Translations under genes and position numbers: made by a program
Shown here: positions 1 through 9,803 of the stretch, piece by piece
How positions within the stretch are numbered: position 1 is the first letter of the stretch
How the letters are laid out: the number at the start of each line of letters is the position of its first letter
Notes under the pieces: generated by a model
What the model was told of the DNA's origin: nothing
The model's database searches: none
Seen by the model: only the letters and a program-made list of their open reading frames with translations
From: Kibdelosporangium banguiense
GTDB taxonomy: Bacteria; Actinomycetota; Actinomycetes; Mycobacteriales; Pseudonocardiaceae
Assembly: GCF_017876405.1 (NCBI RefSeq)
Contig: NZ_JAGINW010000001.1
Coordinates: 9,933,203 to 9,997,202 of the forward strand
Direction: 5' to 3'
DNA length: 64,000 bases

Positions 1-1636
1 ATCCCGCGTCCGTGACCTGCCAGGCCAACCGAGCCACCGGGTAGACCGGATCCAGCGGCAGATATGCCGCGCCCGCCCGCAAGACGCCGAGAACCGCAGC
101 GGCGAGGTCCGCTCCGCGCGGCGCGAAGACACCTACGACCGCACCTGGCCCGATCCCCTTGTCACGCAAGGCATCGCGTGTGGCGGCGGCTTGGTCCCAC
201 AGCTGTTGATAGGTGACGGTGCGTGCGCCGTCTTCGACAGCCGCCGCGTCAGGATTCGCGCGAACGCGGTCCGCTACCGCGGTGAGCAAGTCGCTGGGCG
301 TGCTCAGCGACGCGGTCGCGTTCGCCTTGCCGATCACCGCATGGTCTTCGTCAGTGAACAGCGGGACGTCACCGACCGGGAGGTCCGGGTCGGCGAGTAC
401 CGCTGCCAAGATCGTCTCGTATCGCCGCAGCAACGCCGCGACATCCGCGACGGACAGGATCTCGTCGTAGTAGACCGCACGGATCGTGAGCTCCGCGGCC
501 GACGACACCAGGAAGAACTCCAGGTCGAACTTGCTGTAGCCGTTCTCGACCAGCACCGGGCGAGTCGGCATGCCACCGAACGCACGCTCGCCGAGCCCGA
601 TGTCGGGCACGTAGTTGAACACGTGCCGGAACACGGTGTTGCGCCAGGACGCACCGGGTGCGTTCAGCTCGTCCATGACCTGCTCCACCGGCGCGTCCGC
701 ATGGGCGATCGCTTCGAAGAACACGTCACGGGTCAGCCGGACCAGGTCGCGAAAGCTCGCCGACGGCTCGACCCGGACCCGCAGCGGGACGACGTTGACG
801 TGATAGCCGATCGCCGACCGGGCCTCGGCCGGCCGGACGTTGATCGGCGAACCGACCACGAGATCGGGGCCGGCGCCATGCCGGGCGAGCAGCAAGTAGT
901 ACGCCGCGAGCAGCACCACCGCCTCGGGAGCGCGCAGTTGCGTGCGCACCTGGTCGAGCATTCCCCGAACGTCCGAGCTCATCGCGTACGAGATCCGGCC
1001 GCCGTGCAGGGTCGGCCTGGCCCGGTCAGGACCTCCGCAGGCCAGCTCCAGACCGCTGGGCTCGAAGCCTGCGAGGTGGTCGCGCCAGAACTCGATATCG
1101 GCCGCGGACGCCTGGGATGCGGGCACGATTTCGGCCTGCCCGCCGGGCATCGCGCGCCCGGCCACCAGCGCGTCGTAGGCCGCGGTGAGCTCGTCGATCA
1201 GCAGCGCGCCGGAGATGGTGTCGAACACCAGATGGTGCAGCACAAGACAAAGGACGTCGCCCTCGGGCCGTGGGCAGATTCCCGCGCGCAGCATGAGCCC
1301 GCCGTCGAACGGGAATGGACGGCGGATGAACTCCGCCAGGTCGTCCTCAAGCGCAGGGCCGCTCGTCGGCAGGATCTCGAGTTCCACGGCTACCGCCTCG
1401 GCGGCCAGCACTACTCGTTGCATGACCGCGTCTCGCGTGGGGAAGCCCGTGCGCAGCACGGGATGACGACGCACCGCGGCCGTGACGGCGGCGGTGATGG
1501 CCGTGCGGTCGATCCGGCCGTCGACCCGCAGCACCACCGGCAGGTTGTTGACGCCGCCCGGAACCAAGTCCTCCAGCAACCGCAGCGCCTGTTCCTTGCG
1601 CGTCGCCGCGCCGAACAGGCTTTCCACCGCTGTCAT
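1..1636 (-). CDS. Nonribosomal peptide synthetase, condensation-adenylation (partial, runs off left edge)
   Basis: Reading the minus strand from an ATG at 1636 gives 545 codons with no stop before the window edge. Residues 1-430 are a condensation domain with the HHxxxD active site at residues 134-139 (HHLVFD, followed by T instead of the usual G). From about residue 455 an adenylation domain begins, with an A1/A2-like core (AGAAYLPLDP) just before the edge, so its substrate pocket cannot be read. A purine-rich AGGAGGGAAG precedes the start. It begins directly with a C domain, so it must receive an acyl or peptidyl chain from another protein. The start lies 33 bases after the stop of the Dieckmann-cyclase-like gene on the same strand, so the two are probably one operon. 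A C-A module paired with such a cyclase is what a polyketide-amino acid tetramate pathway needs. Confidence 0.9.
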   Translation of the reverse strand, partial: MTAVESLFGAATRKEQALRLLEDLVPGGVNNLPVVLRVDGRIDRTAITAAVTAAVRRHPVLRTGFPTRDAVMQRVVLAAEAVAVELEILPTSGPALEDDLAEFIRRPFPFDGGLMLRAGICPRPEGDVLCLVLHHLVFDTISGALLIDELTAAYDALVAGRAMPGGQAEIVPASQASAADIEFWRDHLAGFEPSGLELACGGPDRARPTLHGGRISYAMSSDVRGMLDQVRTQLRAPEAVVLLAAYYLLLARHGAGPDLVVGSPINVRPAEARSAIGYHVNVVPLRVRVEPSASFRDLVRLTRDVFFEAIAHADAPVEQVMDELNAPGASWRNTVFRHVFNYVPDIGLGERAFGGMPTRPVLVENGYSKFDLEFFLVSSAAELTIRAVYYDEILSVADVAALLRRYETILAAVLADPDLPVGDVPLFTDEDHAVIGKANATASLSTPSDLLTAVADRVRANPDAAAVEDGARTVTYQQLWDQAAATRDALRDKGIGPGAVVGVFAPRGADLAAAVLGVLRAGAAYLPLDPVYPVARLAWQVTDAG

Positions 1637-1669
1637 CCGATCCCCCACTTCCCTCCTCGGCCGGCCGGG

Positions 1670-2464
1670 TCAGCCGAGCAATCCGGCGATGGCCGCTGCG
1701 ACACCCTCGTGTCGCAACAGGTTGATGTGCTCGACGTCGAATGGCAGGCGCCGTGCGGCGTGCTCCGCTCCAGTGCCCGACCCCTCGGTCGCCGACGTCA
1801 CGGCGGTCGCCTTGGCCCAGCCGGGCACGGGATCGAGCTGTGCGGCGGCGACCACGAACGAGATGAACGAGCTCACCGTCGTGAACATCTCCTCCTGACC
1901 GGCGGGATTCAGCCCGACCCGGTCGAAGGCCAGCTGTCCGGACTCGCGGAAGATCTTCATCAGCCGGGGCCCGAACACGGCCAGGTCCGGGTCCTCGGCC
2001 AGCGCCCGTCGCGCCGCCTCCTGGGTGGCGACACGCTCCTGAGGGGTGAGCACGGTCAGCATGTGGTCCACCGCGAGGTGGAACTGCTCCTGCACGGTCC
2101 GGGCGACGGGGACCTCCGGATCGACGAGGATCAGCGGCACAGGATCGCCTTGCCAACCCTCGATCCGGCCGGCCAGCTCGGCGGCGAACACGCTCCCCGC
2201 ACAGAAGCCGAGCACGGCCCGGACCGGGCGGCCGGTGGTCCGCACCGCCGTGGCCCAGCGGTCGACGTAGTCGTTACCGCTCAGCGTGAAATCGTCACCG
2301 ACCCGTGGCGGATCGGTCTCCCACACCGCCAGCCCAGGGTCGAGCCGCGGCACCAGATCGGCGAACCCGGCCTCCCGGCGACCGGCGATGTTGAAGTCGG
2401 CGGCGAGCACGACATCGGCCGATCGCCCTTTGTTCAGAACTCGCCACGAGTGTAATTCGGTCAT
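1670..2464 (-). CDS. Alpha/beta-hydrolase with Cys nucleophile, TrdC/NcmC-type Dieckmann cyclase candidate
   Basis: The protein has 264 residues and a thioesterase-like alpha/beta-hydrolase fold. The nucleophile elbow reads GFCAGS, so Cys88 replaces the usual Ser. The likely acid is Asp115 (LILVDPEV) and the likely base His246 (FDVEHINLL). A Cys-Asp-His triad in a standalone enzyme of this size is the signature I know for the bacterial Dieckmann cyclases that release PKS-NRPS chains as tetramic acids or pyridones (tirandamycin and nocamycin pathways). An ordinary type II editing thioesterase normally has Ser. The start at 2464 was preferred over an in-frame upstream codon at 2518 because GGGGGCAAAGAATTC sits just ahead of it. 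The gene lies immediately upstream of the C-A NRPS. Assignment to a Cys-type hydrolase is seen; the Dieckmann role is inferred. Confidence 0.75.
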   Translation of the reverse strand: MTELHSWRVLNKGRSADVVLAADFNIAGRREAGFADLVPRLDPGLAVWETDPPRVGDDFTLSGNDYVDRWATAVRTTGRPVRAVLGFCAGSVFAAELAGRIEGWQGDPVPLILVDPEVPVARTVQEQFHLAVDHMLTVLTPQERVATQEAARRALAEDPDLAVFGPRLMKIFRESGQLAFDRVGLNPAGQEEMFTTVSSFISFVVAAAQLDPVPGWAKATAVTSATEGSGTGAEHAARRLPFDVEHINLLRHEGVAAAIAGLLG

Positions 2465-2542
2465 GAATTCTTTGCCCCCATGGCAGCGAATCTCGGACAA
2501 CGACCGAAACCGATTCAATACGCGCGGCGAATCCGCTTTGAA

Positions 2543-2570
2543 CCCCTAGGCCTCCCCTAGCCACCCCTAG
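2543..2570 (-). promoter_or_regulatory. Triple CCCCTAG direct repeat, putative activator site (site A)
   Basis: Three exact copies of CCCCTAG start at 2543, 2554 and 2564, one helical turn apart. Read toward the Dieckmann/NRPS operon they are CTAGGGG, and an AT-rich hexamer (TATTGA, 2520-2515) follows 22 bases downstream in the -10 position. Related arrays occur at 13033-13075 and 17604-17631. The spacing is that of activator direct repeats. Confidence 0.5.
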
Positions 2571-2594
2571 CACCCCACCTCGGACCCAGGCCTC

Positions 2595-2600
2595 TTGACA
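2595..2600 (+). promoter_or_regulatory. Possible -35 element for the glycosyltransferase operon
   Basis: An exact TTGACA lies about 100 bases upstream of the glycosyltransferase start in the divergent intergenic region. The hexamer 17 bases further on (AAAGCA) is a poor -10, so the promoter is only tentative. Confidence 0.3.
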
Positions 2601-2701
2601 AGCGTTTCGGCTCGCCGAAAGCATGACCGCCAGGGTCGACGACCGCCCGGCCAATCGGCTGAATACATTCGGAACTGGAATTACGAGAACAGGAAGTGAA
2701 C

Positions 2702-3844
2702 ATGCGCGTTCTGTTCGTCTCGGTACCGGCTGTCGGGCATTTCTTTCCACTCGCGACACTCGCATGGGCATTTCGCTCGGCCGGTCATGACGTGCTGTTC
2801 GCCTCCTACGACGACGCGGCCAGGATCGCCATGACCGGACTGCCGTGGGTCGACGCGGCACCCGGCGTGAAGATGTATCACGAGGCACTCCAGGTCGCCG
2901 GCGAAGCGCATCCGGCCGAGCTGGCTCGGGTGAAGCGCACCATGGGGGCCGACCGCGCCGCCTTCGCGGTGCTGTTCGCCCACGTCAACGACGTCGTGGC
3001 GGACGGGATGGTCGCGGCGGCCCGGACGTGGCGCCCGGATCTGGTCGTCTACGAGTACATGTCGCCCGCGGGACTGGTCGTCGCGGGCGCTCTCGGCATT
3101 CCCGCGGTTCAGGTCGGGATCGGCTTCACGCCCACCGGGCCGTTGCGGGAGGTGATGCTGCCGCATCTCGCCGACGCCTTCGCCAGACATGGGGCATCCC
3201 AGCCGCTCGCCCCGCTGGAAGTCGTCCACACCGTGCCGCCGAGCATGACCAATGGCGAGCACGGTGGTATGCCGGTCCGGCCGGTGCCGCTCAACGGCGG
3301 CGGACAGCTGCCCGAGTGGCTGACCACACCCCCTGAGCGGCCGCGGGTCGCCGTGACCCTCGGCACCATTTCCGCGGCGATGACCGGCGTCGACCGGATC
3401 CGCGGCGTGGTCGAGGCGGCGAGCCGTGTGAACGCGGAGTTCGTGCTGGCCATGGACGATGCGGAAACCGCGGCACTGGGCGAACTGCCGCCCAACGTCC
3501 GCGCGGCGGGCTGGGTGCCGTGGGACGCGCTGGTGGCGACCTGTGCCGCCGCGATCCACCACGGCGGCTCCGGCACGACGATGACCGCACTGCACACCGG
3601 TATTCCCCAGCTGCTACTGCCGGACGGCTCCGATCGGCACATCAACTCGGCCGCGGTCGGTGAACGCGGGGCCGCGTTCACCGCGTCGGCCGCGGACGTC
3701 ACCCCGGAGCTGCTGAACCGGCTGCTGGAGGACGACAAACTGCGCGCCGCGGCGGTTGAGGTCGCGGACGAACTGACCCGGCTGCCTGCCCCGGCCGAGC
3801 TGGCCGCCGAACTGGCCGGCGGCATCTGCCCGCCAGGCGCCTGA
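2702..3844 (+). CDS. GT1 family glycosyltransferase (MGT/YjiC-like)
   Basis: This 380-residue protein has a two-domain GT-B fold. It begins MRVLFVSVPAVGHFFPLATL, the substrate-binding start common to antibiotic glycosyltransferases. The C-terminal nucleotide-sugar motif HHGGSGTT is at residues 286-293. It would transfer an NDP-activated sugar to the aglycone in the cytoplasm. AGGAAG is positioned for the ATG at 2702, so I prefer it to the GTG at 2696. The gene opens a plus-strand run with the aminotransferase, epimerase, P450 and oxidoreductase genes, most of which suit sugar supply. Acceptor and donor cannot be deduced from sequence. Confidence 0.9.
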   Translation: MRVLFVSVPAVGHFFPLATLAWAFRSAGHDVLFASYDDAARIAMTGLPWVDAAPGVKMYHEALQVAGEAHPAELARVKRTMGADRAAFAVLFAHVNDVVADGMVAAARTWRPDLVVYEYMSPAGLVVAGALGIPAVQVGIGFTPTGPLREVMLPHLADAFARHGASQPLAPLEVVHTVPPSMTNGEHGGMPVRPVPLNGGGQLPEWLTTPPERPRVAVTLGTISAAMTGVDRIRGVVEAASRVNAEFVLAMDDAETAALGELPPNVRAAGWVPWDALVATCAAAIHHGGSGTTMTALHTGIPQLLLPDGSDRHINSAAVGERGAAFTASAADVTPELLNRLLEDDKLRAAAVEVADELTRLPAPAELAAELAGGICPPGA

Positions 3845-3860
3845 GCACGAGGAGACAGCG

Positions 3861-5171
3861 GTGTTCGACGGTTCTGACTATCACGCCTGGCACGGCCTGG
3901 CCCCGATGGCGCACTTCCATCGCGACTCGCACCCGGACCTGTTCCTTGCCGAGGGCAAGGGAAGTCACGTCACCGACCGGGCGGGCCGGCGCTACCTGGA
4001 CGCCAGGTCCTCGATGTGGAACGTGACACTGGGCTATTCCTGCGAACCGGTGAAGGCGGCCATCCGCCGTCAGCTCGACGAGCTGCCGTTCGCCACCATC
4101 ATGCGGTTCGAGCAGCCACCGGCCATCATGGCGCAGTACGCCGCCGCGCTGGCGTCGATGCTGCCGGACTCGTTGGGGCACATCCGGTTCGGCAACACCG
4201 GAAGCCAGATGACCGAAGCGGCGGCGATGTTGTCGCGGTTCTACCGGCGGCTGACCGGCGAGCCCGGCCGTACCCTCGTCGTCACGCTGGAAAGCAGCTA
4301 CCACGGAACCGGCCCGCTGGCGACCGCGCTGACCGGTGAGCCGAAGCTGCAGGAGTTCTCCGCGCCGTTGGACCCGGACGTCCGGCACGTCACCGCTCCC
4401 CCGGTGGCAGGCGATTGCGACGGCTCCGCGGCGCGGGCGGTCCTCGATCTGATCAACGAACTCGGCGCCGACCGGGTCACCGCGGTCATGCTGGAACCGG
4501 TGATGGGCACCGACACGATCACCCTGCCCCGGGACTATCTGGATCGGCTGATCCGCGAATGCCGGGCACTGGGCGTGCACGTCATCCTCGACGAGGTGAC
4601 CACCGGCGCGGGCCGCACCGGGCGGATGACCGTCGCCGAGACGCTCGGCGAGGTGCCCGACATGGTGGTCATGGCCAAAGGGCTGAGCGGCGGGTACTTC
4701 CCGCTGGCCGCACTGGCCGTGCACGACGGCATCTACCACCGGCTGTCCGGTTTGGACCAGCCGATCGGCTTCATCAACGGCTCGACCACCGACGGCCACC
4801 CGCTCGGCATGGCCGCCGGGCTGGCCGTGCTGGACATCCTGCGGTCCGACGAGTTCCTCGCCGAAGTCCGGGAAACCGGCGCCTTCCTGCGCTCGCTGCT
4901 CGAAGAGACACTGGCCGATCTTCCGGCCGTACGGGCGGTCCGCGGCGAAGGCATGATGCTGTGCGTCGACCTGGCGGACGAGAACGACGAGCCATGGCAC
5001 GTGCTGGCCGTCAACGACCTGCGGGTGATCTGCCGCGACAACGGTCTGCTCACCAGCCTCGGCCACGGCAACCTGCCGTTGATGCCACCGCTGACCATCT
5101 CGCGGGCGGAGTGCTGCGAGCTGGCCGAAACGCTGTCCCGGTCGATCCGCGAATACCTGCGGAAGCGATGA
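3861..5171 (+). CDS. Class III PLP-dependent aminotransferase
   Basis: A 436-residue fold-type I aminotransferase of subgroup III (glutamate-1-semialdehyde/ornithine aminotransferase type). The PLP-contacting Asp244 lies in ILDEVTTGAGRTG and the Schiff-base Lys273 in MVVMAKGLSGG; a conserved FGNTGSQMTEA segment lies near residue 110. A GTG start at 3861 follows GAGGAGACA. It is 16 bases behind the glycosyltransferase and its stop overlaps the next start (ATGA). Sugar aminotransferases in antibiotic clusters are usually DegT-type, but class III enzymes do aminate sugars in aminoglycoside pathways. This one could therefore install the amine of an amino sugar or act on another intermediate. Confidence 0.9.
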   Translation: MFDGSDYHAWHGLAPMAHFHRDSHPDLFLAEGKGSHVTDRAGRRYLDARSSMWNVTLGYSCEPVKAAIRRQLDELPFATIMRFEQPPAIMAQYAAALASMLPDSLGHIRFGNTGSQMTEAAAMLSRFYRRLTGEPGRTLVVTLESSYHGTGPLATALTGEPKLQEFSAPLDPDVRHVTAPPVAGDCDGSAARAVLDLINELGADRVTAVMLEPVMGTDTITLPRDYLDRLIRECRALGVHVILDEVTTGAGRTGRMTVAETLGEVPDMVVMAKGLSGGYFPLAALAVHDGIYHRLSGLDQPIGFINGSTTDGHPLGMAAGLAVLDILRSDEFLAEVRETGAFLRSLLEETLADLPAVRAVRGEGMMLCVDLADENDEPWHVLAVNDLRVICRDNGLLTSLGHGNLPLMPPLTISRAECCELAETLSRSIREYLRKR

Positions 5172-5769
5172 AGGTCCGCGAACTGGCCGTGCCCGGCGCA
5201 CTGGAGTTCACGCCGGATGTGCACGCCGATCACCGAGGCCGGTTCCTCGAACTGCTGCGGGCCGAATGGTGGCACGAGGCCATCGGCCGTGCTTTGCCGG
5301 TGGCCCAGGTGAACTGCAGCGTCAACCACCGTGGCGTGGTGCGCGGGGTGCACTTCACCGGACTTCCCGGCCAGGCGAAGTTCGTGACGTGCCTGGCCGG
5401 CGCGCTGGTGGACGTCATCGTCGACACCAGGGCGGGTTCCCCGTCCTTCGGCGTGCACGACACCGTGCTGCTGGACGAGAACACGCACAAGATCGTCTTT
5501 CTGCCCGAGGGAGTCGGGCACGGGATCGCGTCGCTGGCCGACGGCACGACCGCGTTCTACCTGTGCTCGGACACCTACGACCCGGCGAACGAGTTCGGGG
5601 TGCACCCGCTCGACGAGGATCTGGGCATCGACTGGCGGGGCCTGCTCGCCGGCAGCGAACCAATTCTGTCCACAAGAGACAGTACGGCGCCGGCCGTGGC
5701 GGCGGCCCGGCGCGCCGGGCTTTTCCCCGCGTACACGAAATGCCTGCGGCTGTACCAGGAGGGGCCATC

Positions 5770-5773
<4 letters not shown>
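5168..5773 (+). CDS. dTDP-4-dehydrorhamnose 3,5-epimerase-like protein (RmlC family)
   Basis: The 201-residue protein is a cupin-fold RmlC homologue. It shows the family start DHRGRFLELL, the catalytic His62 in VRGVHF, the QAKFV strand, and the typical tail LDEDLGIDW. It would epimerise C3 and/or C5 of an NDP-4-keto-6-deoxyhexose, as EvaD-type enzymes do in deoxysugar pathways. The start ATG overlaps the aminotransferase stop and its own stop overlaps the P450 GTG, so translation is coupled across three genes. Whether it is a 3-, 5- or 3,5-epimerase is not visible here. Confidence 0.88.
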
Positions 5774-6987
<1,214 letters not shown>

Positions 6988-7019
6988 CATTCGCCGATCG
7001 GGGAACGGAGAACGACACA

Positions 7020-8012
7020 ATGGACGGTGCGCACGACAAGGTCCGGATCGGGCTGCTCGGTGCGGCCAGGATCGCGCCCCGGGTGGTCGTCGGCCCGGCC
7101 GCTGCGGGCGCGCGGATCGATGTGGTCGCAGTGGCGGCCCGAGACGTGCAGCGAGCCGAACAGTTCGCCGCACAGCACAGTATTTCCTGCGTGCACGACA
7201 GCTATGACGAACTGCTGGCCGATCCCGGGATAGACGCGGTCTACAACCCGTTGCCGAACACCCTGCACGGCCGCTGGACACTCGCCGCGATCAAGGCGGG
7301 GAAGCATGTCCTGTGCGAAAAGCCTTTCGCGGTCAACGAATCCGAGGCGCGGACAGTCGCGACAGCGGCCGCGGACGCCGGCGTGGTGGTGCTGGAGGGC
7401 CTGCACCACCGCTACCACCCGCTGTTACTGCGGGCGGAGGAGATCGTCCGGTCCGGTGAGCTCGGGCGGCTCCGGCACGTCGAGGCCAACTTCTGCCTGT
7501 CGCTGCCGGTGTTCTCGGACAACCGGTGGCGGGCCGACCTGGGCGGTGGCTCCCTGCTGGACTCCGGCTGCTATGTCGTTCACCTGGCGAGGATGTTCGG
7601 TGGTGAGCCCGAAGTGGTCTCGGCGACAGCGGCCATGCGCGACGGCGTCGAGCGTGCAGTCACCGCACGTCTGTGTTTCCCGGAGGGGCACACCGGATTG
7701 GTGCGCTCAGCGATGTGGTCGCGCAACGTGCTGAAGATGAGCGCGCGAGTCACCGGCGACCGCGGGGAGATGCACGTCCTGAACCCGATCGTTCCCCAGG
7801 CCTGGCACCGGCTTCGGGTGCGCACAGGCGCGGGAGAACGAACCGAACGGTTCCACCGACGCAGCTCCTATGCTTACCAGCTGGACGCCTTCGCTGCGGC
7901 TGTTCTGGACGGCGGCCCTGTACTGACGCCCCCGGACGATGCCGTGCGCACCATGGCTGTCCTGGACGCCATCCGCACCGCGGCCGGCCTACCGCTTCCC
8001 CAGCCGGCCTGA
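7020..8012 (+). CDS. Gfo/Idh/MocA-family NAD(P)-dependent oxidoreductase (1)
   Basis: The 330-residue protein begins with a Rossmann motif (GLLGAARIAP) and carries the family EKPFAVNESEA segment near residue 100, where the Lys is catalytic. In antibiotic clusters this family includes NDP-hexose 3-ketoreductases. ATG 7020 is preferred to an upstream TTG at 6984 because GGGGAACGGAGAA lies before it. It is the last gene of the glycosyltransferase operon and converges on the radical SAM gene. A role in sugar ketoreduction is inferred from family and neighbours. Confidence 0.85.
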   Translation: MDGAHDKVRIGLLGAARIAPRVVVGPAAAGARIDVVAVAARDVQRAEQFAAQHSISCVHDSYDELLADPGIDAVYNPLPNTLHGRWTLAAIKAGKHVLCEKPFAVNESEARTVATAAADAGVVVLEGLHHRYHPLLLRAEEIVRSGELGRLRHVEANFCLSLPVFSDNRWRADLGGGSLLDSGCYVVHLARMFGGEPEVVSATAAMRDGVERAVTARLCFPEGHTGLVRSAMWSRNVLKMSARVTGDRGEMHVLNPIVPQAWHRLRVRTGAGERTERFHRRSSYAYQLDAFAAAVLDGGPVLTPPDDAVRTMAVLDAIRTAAGLPLPQPA

Positions 8013-8020
8013 GGTGTGGT

Positions 8021-8063
8021 GACCGGATTGGCTTGCCGTTCGGCACGGCGGACCAATCCGGTC
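8021..8063. terminator. Inverted repeat between convergent genes, likely bidirectional terminator
   Basis: The perfect 11-base arms GACCGGATTGG (8021-8031) and CCAATCCGGTC (8053-8063) enclose a 21-base loop that holds a second small hairpin (GCCGT...ACGGC). It lies exactly between two converging stops. There is no T-tract. Confidence 0.6.
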
Positions 8064-8066
8064 GCA

Positions 8067-9803
8067 CTAGACGGTGGGCACCACGTCGCCGGACAGCTCG
8101 CGGATCATGTGCTCCGGCACGGTGATGTCGTCGAACCACCGGCCGCCGAACGGGCGCTGGACCGGGATGATCTGGTCGCTGGAGTAGGCGAGGATCTTGC
8201 GGTTGTAGACCCGCATCTCCGCACGCAGATCCGCCGGGAACCGGCCGTCCAGTTCGAGCGCTCGTTCCATCTCGGCGAGCAGGGTGCGGGTCTGCGCGAT
8301 CGTGGCCAGCACCGCGTCACAGAACTCCCTGGGCAGCACCCCGTACTCGGCTTTCATCTCGACCAGCCGGGCGATCGCCTCGTAGGACACGTCCTGCAGG
8401 TCGCGCCGGCTCAGCCACTTGGTCTCGTAGTTCAGCCGTCGATACCACAACGGCTCGACCAGCGCCTGCCGGTGCTCTTCGAGCGTGCGGTGGTAGATGC
8501 GGTAGCCGTGCCGTTCGGGCTGTTCGAAGAAGCGGGAGCCGGGGTCGAGGAACGGGACCATCGGGCAGATCAGCGGCAACGCGGCCCAGCCCTTGAACTT
8601 CCGGATCAGGTGCTCGCAGTAGTCCACTGTGTCCATCACGGACCTGCGGTCCTGGTAGGGCATGCCGATGAAGAACCACACCATCACGCCCTTGACCCCG
8701 GCGTCCAGCGCGCGCGGGATCCAGTCCTCCATCTCGGCCATGGTGTAGGTCCCGCGGCCGGCCGCCTTGCTGATCTTAGGGTCGTGCGATTCCGGCGACA
8801 GCATGATGTAGGACCGGGTCGCCTCGCCCATTTTCTTGAGCGTCTGCGGCGGGGTCAGGTTGAACTGCTCGAAGAAGACGCTGTTGTAGCCGAGTTCCTG
8901 CACCGCGTCGAGGTACTCGTGCATGCGTTTCTTGCCCTCGGAGTAGCATTGCAGGGCGTAGATCGACGTGTGCCGGGCCGCTTCGCCCATGCTGCGCAGC
9001 TCGTCCACGACGCGGCTGTTGTTCTTCTGGATCATCGTCTTCTGGACGCCCATCATGTTCTTGTACGCGTAGCGCGAGCCGCCACACCAGCCGCAGTCGT
9101 GCGCGCAGCCGGTGTTCGGCAACGTCATGATGAGCTTGGAGACCGACGGGTCCGACGGCCGCTGCTCCCGGTAGTAGGACCAGTCGTTGGTCGCGTCGTT
9201 GTAGTCACGGGCCGGCTTGTGGCTGAACCCGGTCCGCCGCACCTCACCGTCCGCTTTGTACAGCAGGTTGGGTATCCCGGACAGGTCCCGGCCGCCCCGC
9301 TTGGCCAGCGTGACCAGCTCCGTGACCGGCGCGAGCGTGTCGTAGCCCTGTACCACGACGTCCACGCCGGGATACCGGATCAGCTCCTCGGCGTAGTAGG
9401 TCGCCGAGATCCCGCCGAAGATCACCAACGCGTCGGGGTTGACCCGCTTGAGCGCGGCCGCGAGCTCGATCGCGCCGTGGCACTGGGTCATCCAGTGCAG
9501 GTCGAAGCCGTACACCGGCGCGTGCAGGCGGCCGAGCAGCGCCTGCACGTCCAGCGACGGGTGCATCAGCATGAGCGACGCGAGGTTGACGATCTTCGTG
9601 TCCAGCCCGTGCTCGGCGAGCCGCTGCTTGATGGAGAACCAGCCGATCGGGAACATCTCGTACACTGACGTCACGTTCACGCTGTCGCTGTCGCTCAAGT
9701 ACGAGAACAGCATGTCGTCTCGCTCGCGGAAGTCGTAGACGCTCGGGGCGTGCAGCAGGAACAGATCGGCCTCGAGCGACGACGGCTCGTTCGCTTCGGT
9801 CAT
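8067..9803 (-). CDS. Cobalamin-type radical SAM enzyme
   Basis: A 578-residue protein. Residues about 10-170 resemble a cobalamin-binding Rossmann domain (PVYGFDLHW, ALVIFGGISATYY), without an obvious DxHxxG histidine motif. The radical SAM core follows with its 4Fe-4S cysteines C233, C237 and C240 in CAHDCGWC (CX3CX2C). Related B12-radical SAM proteins occur in several antibiotic clusters as methyltransferases or sugar/carbon-skeleton modifying enzymes. The ATG overlaps the antiporter stop (ATGA), so it is the last gene of the carrier protein-halogenase-antiporter operon. Alkylation at an unactivated carbon, for example to make a branched sugar, is a guess. Confidence 0.85.
   Translation of the reverse strand: MTEANEPSSLEADLFLLHAPSVYDFRERDDMLFSYLSDSDSVNVTSVYEMFPIGWFSIKQRLAEHGLDTKIVNLASLMLMHPSLDVQALLGRLHAPVYGFDLHWMTQCHGAIELAAALKRVNPDALVIFGGISATYYAEELIRYPGVDVVVQGYDTLAPVTELVTLAKRGGRDLSGIPNLLYKADGEVRRTGFSHKPARDYNDATNDWSYYREQRPSDPSVSKLIMTLPNTGCAHDCGWCGGSRYAYKNMMGVQKTMIQKNNSRVVDELRSMGEAARHTSIYALQCYSEGKKRMHEYLDAVQELGYNSVFFEQFNLTPPQTLKKMGEATRSYIMLSPESHDPKISKAAGRGTYTMAEMEDWIPRALDAGVKGVMVWFFIGMPYQDRRSVMDTVDYCEHLIRKFKGWAALPLICPMVPFLDPGSRFFEQPERHGYRIYHRTLEEHRQALVEPLWYRRLNYETKWLSRRDLQDVSYEAIARLVEMKAEYGVLPREFCDAVLATIAQTRTLLAEMERALELDGRFPADLRAEMRVYNRKILAYSSDQIIPVQRPFGGRWFDDITVPEHMIRELSGDVVPTV

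Noticed and set aside
191..2455. 754-residue plus-strand open frame
   Set aside because: It is antisense to the NRPS and Dieckmann-cyclase genes, has Arg/His/Gln-rich low-complexity composition and no family match; a GC-rich shadow frame.
8016..9668. 550-residue plus-strand open frame
   Set aside because: It is antisense to the radical SAM gene, which has clear CX3CX2C and coupling evidence.
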